17,786 nt of DNA. Source: Xanthobacteraceae bacterium. GTDB lineage: Bacteria > Pseudomonadota > Alphaproteobacteria > Rhizobiales > Xanthobacteraceae. A program made the translations under genes and the position numbers. The notes beneath the pieces were generated by a model. That model was not told where the DNA came from, did no database searches, and worked only from the letters and a program-made list of their open reading frames with translations. Position 1 is the first letter of the stretch, and each line of letters starts with the position of its first letter. The DNA lies in the NCBI GenBank assembly GCA_030037185.1, contig JASHRR010000385.1, positions 1-17,786 of the forward strand. The letters run 5' to 3'. Below, one piece after another: positions 1 through 8,305 of the stretch.

Positions 1-934
1 CGTGTGCGTGCAATATACGAATTGCTTCGTTGATGAAGGACGTCAGTATTATTCCGAGTTCCCGGTCTTGATCGCTGAAATCCGCATTCGGATCACGTTG
101 CAAGACTAACAAGCCCAGCGGCTTACGCATTTCGCCGGTCAGCGGGAAGGCCAGCAAGGAGAGCGCCAACGACGGCGAAGACGCCGGGGCACCCGCGTTG
201 GGGGAAGCTACTTGAGCTGACGCTATGTGAATTGTGAACATCGGGCGCTGAAATGTTCGCGCGTCGCCGGGAAACATGATTCGCGACGGCAGCCCATCAA
301 GCAAAGCTTCGTGTAACGCGAGTTCCGATCCCTGAGCCAGATACAGTGCCGCGTTTTTGGCGCCTACGACGTGGGCTATTGCCTCGATCGCCGTCGTGTA
401 GAGCGATGATAGCGTTTCGGAGGTCGATATCACATGCATCGCTGACACCGCGCGCTTCAAGCGAGCATTGACGGCTTCGAGCTCCTGATTACGCCTTGAC
501 AAGGCGCGCTCTGCAGCCTCGCGACCGCGAGCCAAGGCGAGCCGCTCGAAGCATCGTTCTAGAGTCGCGACCACGTCTTCAGGATAGAACGGCTTACACA
601 GGAAATCGTAGGCTCCCCTTTGCAGGGCCTCGATCGCCGTTTCGACAGAAGCGTAGGCCGTCATGATCACACAAATCACGTCTTCGCGCCGTTGCCGAAA
701 CTCCCGGAGCAATGCCAGGCCGCCCTGATCACCAAGTCGGATGTCGATCAATGCCACCTCGACTTTGAAACGATCGAGCGCGTCGAGCGCTCCAGCCACG
801 TTGTAGGCGATCTCAACCTCGTAGCCCTCAAGCCTCAACAAATTGCGGAGGCTGCCGGCAAAATCGCGATCATCGTCAACGACCAAGACATGACGGCCGA
901 ACACCGGAGGGTTTGACAGGAGTGGCCACTCCAT
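1..934 (-). CDS. Response regulator: receiver plus coiled linker plus GAF-like region (partial, C-terminus off window)
   Basis: I translated this directly from the minus strand; it stays open to the window edge (311 codons). The N-terminal receiver domain (about residues 14-130) has the acidic pocket VVDDD (20-22), the phospho-acceptor D64 in LIDIRL, T92 in IMTAY and K114 in CKPF, so it should be phosphorylatable. A charged helical linker (about 125-165, rich in E, R, A and L) follows, then a GAF-like region (about 170-311) with MHVISTSETLSSLY and LLVLQRDP-type strands. No DNA-binding or enzymatic output is visible before the edge, so the output domain is unknown. The start ATG is chosen because GCGGAGGC lies about 7 bases upstream. 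It begins 16 bases after the stop of the permease-kinase gene, so the two are almost certainly co-transcribed and the kinase is its likely phosphodonor. Confidence 0.85.
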   Translation of the reverse strand, partial: MEWPLLSNPPVFGRHVLVVDDDRDFAGSLRNLLRLEGYEVEIAYNVAGALDALDRFKVEVALIDIRLGDQGGLALLREFRQRREDVICVIMTAYASVETAIEALQRGAYDFLCKPFYPEDVVATLERCFERLALARGREAAERALSRRNQELEAVNARLKRAVSAMHVISTSETLSSLYTTAIEAIAHVVGAKNAALYLAQGSELALHEALLDGLPSRIMFPGDARTFQRPMFTIHIASAQVASPNAGAPASSPSLALSLLAFPLTGEMRKPLGLLVLQRDPNADFSDQDRELGIILTSFINEAIRILHAH

Positions 935-950
935 AAACAAGCCTCCGCGA

Positions 951-3668
951 TTAGCTAGTTCGCTGTGCCAGTTCTGTAATGTTATGGGACGACAGCTCCG
1001 GACCGCTCGCCTTGTGCTCGATCGCGGTCACTGGCAGCGCCAGCGGCAGCTGAATGATGACAGTGGTTCCCTTCTTCCATTGGCTCGCGACATTGATCCG
1101 CCCGTGATGTTGCTCGACGACGCGCCGCACTAATGGCAATCCAAGCCCCACCCCATAGGCTTTTGTGCTGAAGAGGGGCTTGAATAGCTTGTCACGATTC
1201 TCATCCGGGATACCGATTCCATCGTCGGTGATCCGCAGCTCCAGCTGTCCGTCGATGACGGTGGTGCTGATGGTGATTTCCCCGACGCGCTGGATGTCGT
1301 CTTCCGGCCGAATGATTGCCTGCTGGGCATTCTGCAACAGGTTGACGAAGGCCTGGTGGAAACGTCCGCGGTCTAAAGGAAGGGTGGCGGACGATTCGAG
1401 CGCCGTCTGCAATCGTATCTGACCGGGAAGTTCGTATTCTTCCAGCTGCATTGCTATCCACTGGTCAATGTCGACCGGCTCCAACACGAGGGTTCGGTTG
1501 CGCGAAAACTCGAGCAGCTCTTCGATGATGGAAACGCATCGCCAGATGTTTCGCTGCATGCGTTCGATCTCCTCGCGGACCAGGGGTGTGGGACCGTCAA
1601 GGTATCGGCGCAGGACAGACATCGATGAAACAAGGGTTCCAAGCGGATTGCGGAGCTCGTGGCTCACGGTCGCCATCAATTGACCGATCGCCGCTAATCG
1701 CTCGCTCTGCATCAACTCCTGGCGCGTTTCGGTCAGCTTCCTAAGCGAGATGACAAGGTCGCGCTCTGCAAGCTCTCGACTCTCGTGCGCGAGCACAACC
1801 CACCATGCACCCACGCAAATAAGGACAAACGTGGCCATGTAGATTCGGAGGAGCAAGCGGCCGCTGCCGAGCGGCGTGACTGACAGATTTAGCTCAGTCA
1901 GTCGATAGGTCAGCAGGAACACCGCCGCCGTAACGGCCGCCAGGGCTGCAACAACGCCAAAGAATTTCATCAAACGATGTATAAGGTCGGGAGCGATCCT
2001 GCGGTGAATGTCCGCAGTGCCCGGGTGGATGTCGGGAGCAATCCTAGCTTTAGCCGGGCGCTTGCAGACATCGTGACAGTGTGCCTCCAGGCTGCAGCAC
2101 AACGAACAAATCGTACCTTCGTAAAATGGGCAAAACGCCATGTCACGCGGTTCGTACCCGTAGTTGCAGATAACGCATCGCAATCGACTGGTACTGTCGA
2201 GCCTATCGGCGAGAGTGTCACGACGTGCTATGTAGTAGCGCCCCTTGGTGAGCACGCCGAGCAGAATCGCGAAGGCGAATGCCGCGCCGAGGGAGATCGT
2301 GGTCGAATAAGCCTCCGCGACGGGGCCGAAGGCGCCCGCGAAGGCCGCCAGGGACAGCATCGAGGCAATAGCCATCGCGCCGCAACCGACAGGATTGATG
2401 TTGTGCAGGTGCGCCCGCTTGAACTCGATGAAAGAGGGACTGATCCCAATCGGCTTAAGGACCGTGAGGTCGGCGAAGATCGCACCGACCCAAGCAATGG
2501 CGACGTTGGCATAAACGGCGAGGACCAGATCGAGTGTTTCGAATATGCCGAGCAACATCAGCAGGAGCGAGATCATGATGTTAAATACGAGCCAGACTAC
2601 GCGCCCGGGATGGTAATGAGTCACGCGTGAATAGAAGTTTGACCACGCCAGCGAACCCGCGTAAGCGTTGGTAACATTGATTTTGATCTGGGAAATGAGC
2701 ACAAAAATCGTTGCCGCGGCCAGAACTATCCGTGGGTCTTGGTTGATAAATTTGTACGCGTATGTGTACATGTGTACTGGCTCGACTGCGTTCTCAAAGC
2801 TGAGGCCGCTGCGGACAGCCAATGCCGCCAGGAGACTGCCCGCGAGGATTTTCAGGCAGCCGATGATCACCCAGCCTGGTCCCGCAAAAATGACCGCTGC
2901 CCACCAGCGGCGCCGGCTCTGCGCAGTCTTGTCCGGAAGAAACCTCAGATAATCGACCTGTTCGCCGACTTGCACGACCAGCGAAAACAGCACGCCGGTG
3001 GCTGCGCCAAAATAGAGAACATTGAATCCCTCAGAATCTTCCCGGCGACCCGCGAAGGTGACCCAATCGCTGAAAACGCGAGGCTCGGTCCAGAAGATGA
3101 AGATGAACGGGGCGATGAGCATGATCGCCCAGAGGGGTTGGGTGATAAGCTGCAGTCGGCTGATCAACGTTATGCCAAGGAAGGCGATTGGGATGATTAC
3201 GATCGAGGAGACGATATAGCCGATGACGATCGGCAGCCCCAACGACAACTCCAGCGCCTGCGCCATAATCGCTGCTTCGAGCGCGAAGAAGATAAAAGTG
3301 AAGCCAGCATAGATCAGCGACGTGATGGTCGATCCAATATAGCCAAATCCGGCGCCGCGCGTGAGAAGGTCCATGTCGATGTTGTATCGACTGGAGTAAT
3401 AAGCAATTGGAAGATTGGTGAGGAACACAATGATGCTGACGACGACGATTGCAGGAAGCGCATTGACAAATCCATAGTTGAGTGTGATCGTGCCGCCGAT
3501 TGCTTCCAACGCGAGAAACGAAATGCCACCAAGAGCTGTGTTGGAGATGGTGAAAGGTGACCATTTTCTGAAAGACTTGGCGGCATAGCGAAGCGAATAA
3601 TCCTCCATTGTTTCGTTGGCGACCCACGCCTGGTAAGATCGTCTTACTCGGATTGCGCTCGAGGTCAT
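951..3668 (-). CDS. NCS1-type permease / cysteine cluster / histidine kinase fusion (transporter-like sensor kinase)
   Basis: A 905-residue fusion. Residues about 35-475 are a multi-helix membrane permease resembling the NCS1 (purine, cytosine, allantoin, hydantoin) family, with features such as VGEQVDYLRFLP (233-245) and SQIKINVTNAYAGSLAWSNF (326-345). Residues 498-535 hold eight cysteines in about 38 residues (C498, C501, C513, C521, C524, C525, C531, C535). Two further helices lie at about 566-588 and 606-627. The cytoplasmic kinase has the H-box ATVSHELRNP (phospho-acceptor H670), N-box VNLLQNAQQAI (775-785), G1 motif TDDGIGIP (814-821) and G2 motif GVGLGLPLV (839-847), so it looks catalytically complete. 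The architecture recalls CbrA, where an SSS transporter is fused to a kinase, but the transporter class differs. Whether the permease transports, senses or both is unknown; nucleobase, ureide or hydantoin compounds are the family-based guess. No strong ribosome binding site precedes the chosen ATG; Met21 is an alternative. Confidence 0.88.
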   Translation of the reverse strand: MTSSAIRVRRSYQAWVANETMEDYSLRYAAKSFRKWSPFTISNTALGGISFLALEAIGGTITLNYGFVNALPAIVVVSIIVFLTNLPIAYYSSRYNIDMDLLTRGAGFGYIGSTITSLIYAGFTFIFFALEAAIMAQALELSLGLPIVIGYIVSSIVIIPIAFLGITLISRLQLITQPLWAIMLIAPFIFIFWTEPRVFSDWVTFAGRREDSEGFNVLYFGAATGVLFSLVVQVGEQVDYLRFLPDKTAQSRRRWWAAVIFAGPGWVIIGCLKILAGSLLAALAVRSGLSFENAVEPVHMYTYAYKFINQDPRIVLAAATIFVLISQIKINVTNAYAGSLAWSNFYSRVTHYHPGRVVWLVFNIMISLLLMLLGIFETLDLVLAVYANVAIAWVGAIFADLTVLKPIGISPSFIEFKRAHLHNINPVGCGAMAIASMLSLAAFAGAFGPVAEAYSTTISLGAAFAFAILLGVLTKGRYYIARRDTLADRLDSTSRLRCVICNYGYEPRDMAFCPFYEGTICSLCCSLEAHCHDVCKRPAKARIAPDIHPGTADIHRRIAPDLIHRLMKFFGVVAALAAVTAAVFLLTYRLTELNLSVTPLGSGRLLLRIYMATFVLICVGAWWVVLAHESRELAERDLVISLRKLTETRQELMQSERLAAIGQLMATVSHELRNPLGTLVSSMSVLRRYLDGPTPLVREEIERMQRNIWRCVSIIEELLEFSRNRTLVLEPVDIDQWIAMQLEEYELPGQIRLQTALESSATLPLDRGRFHQAFVNLLQNAQQAIIRPEDDIQRVGEITISTTVIDGQLELRITDDGIGIPDENRDKLFKPLFSTKAYGVGLGLPLVRRVVEQHHGRINVASQWKKGTTVIIQLPLALPVTAIEHKASGPELSSHNITELAQRTS

Positions 3669-3885
3669 GACTGTTGCGAGGCAAGATCGATGCCAGCGCG
3701 GTACGTCGCTACTGTGAATTGTACGAGATCGCGCCGCCCTCTAAATGTTGCCGGAAAGTCATTGCCTGATCGACGGAAAGACGGTTTGAGCGATCCTGCC
3801 TGCGGATTTCCAGGACGGCCGCCGTTTGCTATCTTGGTGGCAGGCCTCCACAAGCATTTGAGCGAACGTCCGAAGAGGGTGAACC
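3669..3885. promoter_or_regulatory. Divergent intergenic region between the sensor-kinase operon and ureA
   Basis: This 217-base region separates two head-to-head transcription units, so it must carry promoters in both directions. AGAGGGTGA just before the ureA ATG is a plausible ribosome binding site. I could not identify a convincing sigma-70 or sigma-54 promoter, or a well-conserved operator dyad, by eye. The placement makes it the natural target if the adjacent two-component system regulates urease. Confidence 0.55.
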
Positions 3886-4188
3886 ATGAATCTGACCCCG
3901 CGCGAGAAGGACAAACTGATGATCGCGATGGCTGCTGCAGTGGCACGGCGGCGCCTTGAGCGTGGCGTCAAGCTCAATCACCCTGAGGCGGTGGCGCTGA
4001 TTAGTGACTTCATAATGGAAGGCGCGCGCGACGGCAAAACCGTCTCTGATCTGATGCAGGCGGGCGCGCAAGTGATCTCGCGAGATCAGGTGATGGACGG
4101 CATTTCCGAGATGATTCACGAAATCCAGGTCGAGGCGACTTTCCCCGACGGAACAAAGCTTGTGACCGTGCATGAGCCAATCAGATAA
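3886..4188 (+). CDS. ureA: Urease subunit gamma
   Basis: A 100-residue protein of the usual UreA length, starting [11 protein letters not shown] and containing [10 protein letters not shown], the [12 protein letters not shown] segment and a C-terminal [18 protein letters not shown], all typical of the urease gamma subunit. It assembles with UreB and UreC into the cytoplasmic nickel enzyme that hydrolyses urea to ammonia and carbamate. The ATG is preceded at about 6 bases by AGAGGGTGA. It is the first gene of a ureABCE run, with 57 bases before the ureB start. Bradyrhizobia commonly have ureD just before ureA; here that place is taken by the divergent sensor kinase. Confidence 0.96.
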   Translation: MNLTPREKDKLMIAMAAAVARRRLERGVKLNHPEAVALISDFIMEGARDGKTVSDLMQAGAQVISRDQVMDGISEMIHEIQVEATFPDGTKLVTVHEPIR

Positions 4189-4245
4189 ACTTGGGATGAT
4201 TTCGACCGGGTGGCACATATCCCGGCCATCAAGAGGATTTCAACC

Positions 4246-4551
4246 ATGGTTCCTGGCGAAATGTTGATTAAGGATGGCGAGATCGAGCTCAATAGTGGTC
4301 GCAACACGATCGAGCTTTCAGTCAGCAATACTGGCGACCGGCCCATTCAAGTTGGCAGCCACTATCATTTCTTCGAGACCAATCCTGCGTTGAGGTTCGA
4401 CCGGACAAAAGCCCGAGGCATGCGCCTCGACATCGCGGCTGGCACCGCGGTGCGGTTCGAGCCTGGCCAGACCAGGGAGGTGAAATTGGTCGCTCTGGCT
4501 GGCAAGGAGACGATTTATGGGTTTCGCCAGGAAGTGATGGGGAAGCTTTAA
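4246..4551 (+). CDS. ureB: Urease subunit beta
   Basis: A 101-residue protein with the signature UreB features: [19 protein letters not shown] at the start, [38 protein letters not shown] and the [12 protein letters not shown] and GKETIYGFR segments. The beta subunit is structural and packs against the UreC active-site subunit. I chose the ATG at 4246 over an in-frame GTG at 4210 because AGAGG lies 9 bases upstream and MVPGE is the normal UreB N-terminus. A 215-base gap to ureC is unusually long for this operon type. Confidence 0.95.
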   Translation: MVPGEMLIKDGEIELNSGRNTIELSVSNTGDRPIQVGSHYHFFETNPALRFDRTKARGMRLDIAAGTAVRFEPGQTREVKLVALAGKETIYGFRQEVMGKL

Positions 4552-4766
4552 CGCCGTGGCGCTGACTTGTGCAAGTGATCGCGTCCGCGCAACTCGAGGC
4601 GCTCAGGAAGCTGCCGAGCAAATTATGGGGGGAGGCGACGCGATGCGTGGCCATAAATGCGGCGCGCCGGTTAAGATTCGTGCAAGACAACCTGGGTCCT
4701 GCGCCTGAGAATGGCGAAGGCTGCCGCACTGTGCGCAGCCCTGCGAAGCTCTACGGGAGCCGGATC
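4552..4766. other. Long ureB-ureC spacer, no convincing gene
   Basis: The ureC reading frame stays open upstream to 4569, but the extra 66 codons do not resemble UreC, whose conserved start is at 4767. A 50-codon GTG-started frame (4556-4708) and a frame opening [11 protein letters not shown] at 4711, which runs into ureC out of frame, are the only others. The latter looks like a signal-peptide start and could be the remnant of a small secreted protein, but this is weak. Confidence 0.4.
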
Positions 4767-6476
4767 ATGCCGATCAGAATGCCCCGCTCCGTGTACGCCG
4801 ACATGTTCGGTCCTACGACCGGCGACCGGGTGCGGCTTGCCGACACCGATCTCATCATCGAGGTGGAAGAGGATTTCACCATCTATGGCGAGGAGGTGAA
4901 GTTCGGCGGCGGCAAGGTAATCCGCGACGGCATGGGGCAAAGCCAGGTCACCAACCGCGACGGAGCCGTCGACACCGTCATCACCAATGCGCTGATCCTC
5001 GATCACTGGGGGATCGTCAAGGCAGACGTGGGCCTCAAGGAAGGTAGGATTTCCGCGATCGGTAAGGCCGGCAATCCCGACATCCAACCGGGCGTCACCA
5101 TCGTCATCGGTCCCGGCACCGAGGTGATCGCGGGCGAAGGAAAAATCCTTACCGCCGGCGGCTTCGACACCCACATCCACTTCATATGCCCGCAGCAGAT
5201 CGAAGAGGCGCTGATGTCCGGCATCACCTCCATGCTGGGCGGCGGCACCGGCCCGGCTGCCGGCACCAACGCCACCACCTGCACACCGGGGCCATGGCAT
5301 GTGGGGCGCATGATCCAGGCGGCGGATGCCTTTCCAATGAACCTGGGCTTCGCCGGCAAGGGCAACGCTTCGCAGCCGGCGGCGCTGGAGGAGCAAATCA
5401 AGGCCGGTGCCTGCGCCCTCAAGCTGCACGAGGATTGGGGCACGACGCCAGCCGCGATCGACTGCTGCCTGTCGGTTGCCGACGACTATGACATTCAGGT
5501 GATGATCCACACCGATACGCTCAACGAATCGGGGTTTGTCGAGGAAACCATCAAGGCTTTCAAGGGCCGCACCATTCACGCCTTCCATACCGAGGGCGCC
5601 GGCGGCGGCCACGCGCCCGACATCATCAAGGTGGCAGGATTAGATAACGTGCTGCCCTCCTCCACCAATCCGACCCGGCCGTTCACCCGCAACACTATCG
5701 ACGAGCATCTCGACATGCTGATGGTGTGCCATCACCTTGATCCGGCGATCGCCGAGGATTTGGCTTTCGCGGAAAGCCGTATCCGCAAGGAGACCATTGC
5801 GGCCGAGGATATCTTACATGATCTCGGCGCACTCTCCATGATGTCGTCGGACAGCCAGGCCATGGGCCGCATCGGCGAGGTCATCATCCGCACCTGGCAG
5901 ACCGCCGACAAGATGAAGAAGCAGCGCGGCCGGCTGCCGGAGGACAAGGGAGACAACGATAACGCCCGGGCGAAGCGCTACGTGGCTAAATACACCATCA
6001 ATCCGGCAATCGCGCATGGCGTGTCGAGGCACATTGGTTCCATTGAGAGGGGCAAGCTTGCCGATCTGGTGTTATGGTCGCCGGCCTTTTTCGGCGTCAA
6101 ACCTGACCTTGTGATCAAGGGCGGCACGATCGCGGCCGCCCCCATGGGCGACCCCAATGCGTCGATCCCGACGCCGCAGCCCGTGCATTACCGCGCGATG
6201 TTCGGCGCCTTCGGCAAGGCGCTGACCGCGAACTCGCTGGTATTCGTCTCCAAGGCCGCCGTGAATGAGCGCGTGCGCGAGCAACTCGGGGTGGAGAAGC
6301 AGTTGGTCGCCGTTGAAAACACCCGCGGCATTACGAAGAAAACTATGGTACACAACAACGCAACTCCCGAGATTGAGGTTGACCCCGAAACCTACGAAGT
6401 CAAGGCAGACGGTGAACTTTTGACTTGTGCGCCTGCCGAGGTGCTGCCAATGGCCCAGCGGTACTTTCTGTTTTGA
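4767..6476 (+). CDS. ureC: Urease subunit alpha (catalytic)
   Basis: A full-length 569-residue UreC. The nickel ligands are all visible: H136 and H138 in [14 protein letters not shown], carbamylated K219 in [13 protein letters not shown]248 in VMIHTD, H274 in [15 protein letters not shown] and D362 in [11 protein letters not shown]. The mobile-flap Cys-His pair is C321-H322 in MVCHHL. The enzyme should therefore be catalytically competent if nickel is inserted. The start is the ATG giving [20 protein letters not shown], with GGGAG 7 bases upstream; the frame is open further upstream but that part is not UreC-like. The stop overlaps the ureE start (TTGA). Confidence 0.97.
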   Translation: MPIRMPRSVYADMFGPTTGDRVRLADTDLIIEVEEDFTIYGEEVKFGGGKVIRDGMGQSQVTNRDGAVDTVITNALILDHWGIVKADVGLKEGRISAIGKAGNPDIQPGVTIVIGPGTEVIAGEGKILTAGGFDTHIHFICPQQIEEALMSGITSMLGGGTGPAAGTNATTCTPGPWHVGRMIQAADAFPMNLGFAGKGNASQPAALEEQIKAGACALKLHEDWGTTPAAIDCCLSVADDYDIQVMIHTDTLNESGFVEETIKAFKGRTIHAFHTEGAGGGHAPDIIKVAGLDNVLPSSTNPTRPFTRNTIDEHLDMLMVCHHLDPAIAEDLAFAESRIRKETIAAEDILHDLGALSMMSSDSQAMGRIGEVIIRTWQTADKMKKQRGRLPEDKGDNDNARAKRYVAKYTINPAIAHGVSRHIGSIERGKLADLVLWSPAFFGVKPDLVIKGGTIAAAPMGDPNASIPTPQPVHYRAMFGAFGKALTANSLVFVSKAAVNERVREQLGVEKQLVAVENTRGITKKTMVHNNATPEIEVDPETYEVKADGELLTCAPAEVLPMAQRYFLF

Positions 6477-6982
6477 TCAAACCTGAAGTCTCGGAGCGTA
6501 TACGCGCCGTGAAGCGGGCGTCGCAGGTTTTGCCCGTCGGCACGTGGCGCATGCACGACGCCATCGACCACGTGGTACTCGACGCCGACGAGCGCTATCG
6601 GCGGCGGATCGTCATGATCGCTGAGCGTGGCAGCAAGTTTCTGCTCGATCTGCCTGAAGTGATGGCGTTGCGCGATGGCGACGGGTTCTTGCTCAACGAC
6701 GGCAAGATCGTCGCGGTGGTCGCCCGGACCGAGCCGCTGGTCGAGATTACGGCGGAGGATGCCGCCGAACAAACCACCATCACGGCGCGCCTGGCATGGC
6801 ATCTCGGCAATCGCCATACCGAGGTAGAGATCGTCGGCGGCAAATTGCGGATGCGGCGCGATCACGTGCTGGAGGAGATGCTGGCGGGGCTCGGGGCGCG
6901 CCTCACGCCAATCGAGGCGCCGTTCGAGCCAGAACGTGGGGCGTATGGGCACGAGCATGGTAAGGGTGGCGGGCGTATTTGA
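6473..6982 (+). CDS. ureE: Urease accessory protein UreE (nickel chaperone), short His tail
   Basis: About 169 residues with the UreE pattern: [13 protein letters not shown] (34-46), a beta-rich N-terminal domain with [19 protein letters not shown] (56-74), and the metal-binding C-terminal domain with [14 protein letters not shown] (107-120; H110, H115) and [10 protein letters not shown]. UreE delivers nickel to the UreDFG-apo-urease complex. The start is uncertain: TTG at 6473 overlaps the ureC stop and suggests translational coupling, while GTG at 6509 is the alternative and closer to where homology seems to begin. The C-terminus ends [13 protein letters not shown], with only two tail histidines instead of the long His-rich tail common in relatives, and no ureF follows. 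The end may be a deletion or rearrangement point. Confidence 0.88.
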   Translation: MIKPEVSERIRAVKRASQVLPVGTWRMHDAIDHVVLDADERYRRRIVMIAERGSKFLLDLPEVMALRDGDGFLLNDGKIVAVVARTEPLVEITAEDAAEQTTITARLAWHLGNRHTEVEIVGGKLRMRRDHVLEEMLAGLGARLTPIEAPFEPERGAYGHEHGKGGGRI

Positions 6983-7282
6983 GGTCCCTGCAAACAATTT
7001 GAGGGTGAACATCCGGCGACTCCCCACTCGATCCTTCGTCCACAAGCGGGCAGGCGTCGCGGCGGTTCGGCCATCGCCCCATCCAGCCGACCGCCGAGAT
7101 CAACCCTGCTCTCTATCGGCCCATGACTCGGATGTCGCCTGCCTATCGGTCGGCGTTAGATCGCGTCCAGCCCGAATTCCCCGGTTCGGATGAGGCCCGA
7201 TGATGAACTGACAGCTCCGCGATAACTGATGGCATCCCTCAGCAGTTGCGGTCACAAGATAGAGATAGAGTACGAGACGTGA
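6983..7282. other. Stretch after ureE with no recognisable gene
   Basis: About 300 bases where ureF would be expected. None of the six frames gives a UreF-like or otherwise recognisable protein. The stretch runs into the IS110-family remnant and may be part of the same decayed insertion. Confidence 0.4.
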
Positions 7283-7664
7283 TTCCAGCGCCGGCATGCC
7301 GCTCGCTTCCAAGTCTTCAGCATGCCCTCTCTACTTGGTATCCGATCGGAACGCACGCGCGGAGATACGGTGCGGCGCGGCTCCATTACGAAGACCGGCA
7401 ATCATCGGGCACGACGGGTGCTGATCGAGGGAGCGTGGACTTACCGATTTTCGGCACGGGTCGGCGACACCTTGCGGGGTCGGTTCAAGGACTCCCCCTC
7501 AACATCCGCAGCATCACCCGGAAGGCATACGGCTGTGCGCCCGCTATCGTTGGCTCATTGCCGATGGCAAGAAGACCCCCGTTGCGACAACGGCGATTGG
7601 CCGCGAGCTCGCCGCCTTCCTGTGGGCAAGCGATCGGCAGGTTGCGCCCCAGAAGCCGGCCACC
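7283..7664 (+). pseudogene. IS110/IS1111-family transposase remnant (C-terminal part, frameshifted)
   Basis: Three consecutive reading frames together spell the C-terminal domain of an IS110-type (DEDD, Transposase_20) transposase. The first frame (7283 to about 7480) gives ARFQVFSMPSLLG, RRGSITKTGNHRARRVLIEG and AWTYR. The second frame (about 7477-7530) gives QGLPLNIRSITRKAYG. The third (7521 to about 7662) gives RLCARYRWLIADGKKTPV, TAIGRELAAFLWA. The order and spacing match the family, so at least two frameshifts have broken it. The N-terminal catalytic part is not recognisable upstream. It is non-functional, and it marks a past insertion or rearrangement directly downstream of the urease genes. 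I could not define element ends. Confidence 0.75.
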
Positions 7665-7842
7665 TCAAGGAGCTCTCATCATGTCGAACGGATTGACGCT
7701 TCGCGCGCTTTCGCTGTCAATCCCTCGCGCCAAGAGGCACGATCCTGGCGGCGTTGGGGATTGACCGCTCGGCGCCCCAAGCAGAACCATGCTGCCATGG
7801 GATGAATGCCTCATCCACGTCACCGCACGGGCGAAACGCACA

Positions 7843-8025
7843 TCAACGCTGGAGGAAGGAGTCCAACTCATCGACAACATCGTGCACAGCGCCGCCGGTG
7901 AGGCCCACGATGAGGAACCCCAGCACGTAGCCAGTGGCCGATACCATGCCCGCGCTCTGGACGTTGGGGGAGCGCCAGGCGAACAAACGGTCGATGCGGT
8001 AACCAACCCGCGAATAAGAGTCTGA
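7843..8025 (-). pseudogene. Orphan C-terminal fragment of an unrecognised, possibly membrane-associated protein
   Basis: A 60-codon open stretch without a start, ending at TGA 7845-7843. It reads SDSYSRVGYRIDRLFAWRSP, then a hydrophobic GMVSATGYVLGFLIVGLTGG that could be one membrane helix, and ends AVHDVVDELDSFLQR. The composition is more protein-like than the overlapping frames. Another minus frame just upstream (about 8030-8090, TKFTGSEMGFETTVD) could be its continuation after a frameshift. I do not recognise the family. It may be the broken end of a gene cut by the neighbouring insertion, or chance. Confidence 0.3.
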
Positions 8026-8063
8026 TCAACCGTCGTCTCAAACCCCATTTCCGACCCTGTGAA

Positions 8064-8088
8064 CTTGGTCGGAAGCAAACCGACCAGG
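8064..8088. repeat. Small inverted repeat (hairpin)
   Basis: TGGTCGG and CCGACCA flank a 7-base loop, extended by a G-U and a C-G pair. No U-run follows on either strand, so it is not a clear intrinsic terminator. The surrounding 8026-8305 upstream of the dehydrogenase holds no convincing gene or promoter by eye. Confidence 0.35.
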
Positions 8089-8305
8089 GGAGTTTGTTGC
8101 CGCCTGTGACAACGGAAAGAGCTACTCTGCGGCGCAAAATTCAACAAGCGCCAGCCTGGGGGCCAGCCAGTGCGTCCTTACCGCGCATCGCGGAGCTGCC
8201 TTGGCATACCTAGTTATTGAAAATTGCGGAGCGCTGCATGAAGGATGTCGTCGTGAGCGGTGTTGCGTAGATTAGCGCGACTGGCGCGATTGCTTGCCGC
8301 GACCG

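Noticed and set aside
3790..3830. Possible sigma-54 promoter on the minus strand (CTGGAAATCCGCAGGCA)
   Set aside because: GG and GC have the correct 10-base spacing but the flanking consensus bases mostly fail, so it is likely chance.
4569..4766. N-terminal extension of UreC by 66 residues
   Set aside because: The conserved UreC start [15 protein letters not shown] has its own ribosome binding site at 4755-4759, and the extension resembles nothing in urease.
4671..5612. 313-codon minus-strand open frame
   Set aside because: Antisense to ureC, with no protein-family features.
6983..7282. Possible ureF remnant after ureE
   Set aside because: None of the three forward frames shows UreF-like residues.
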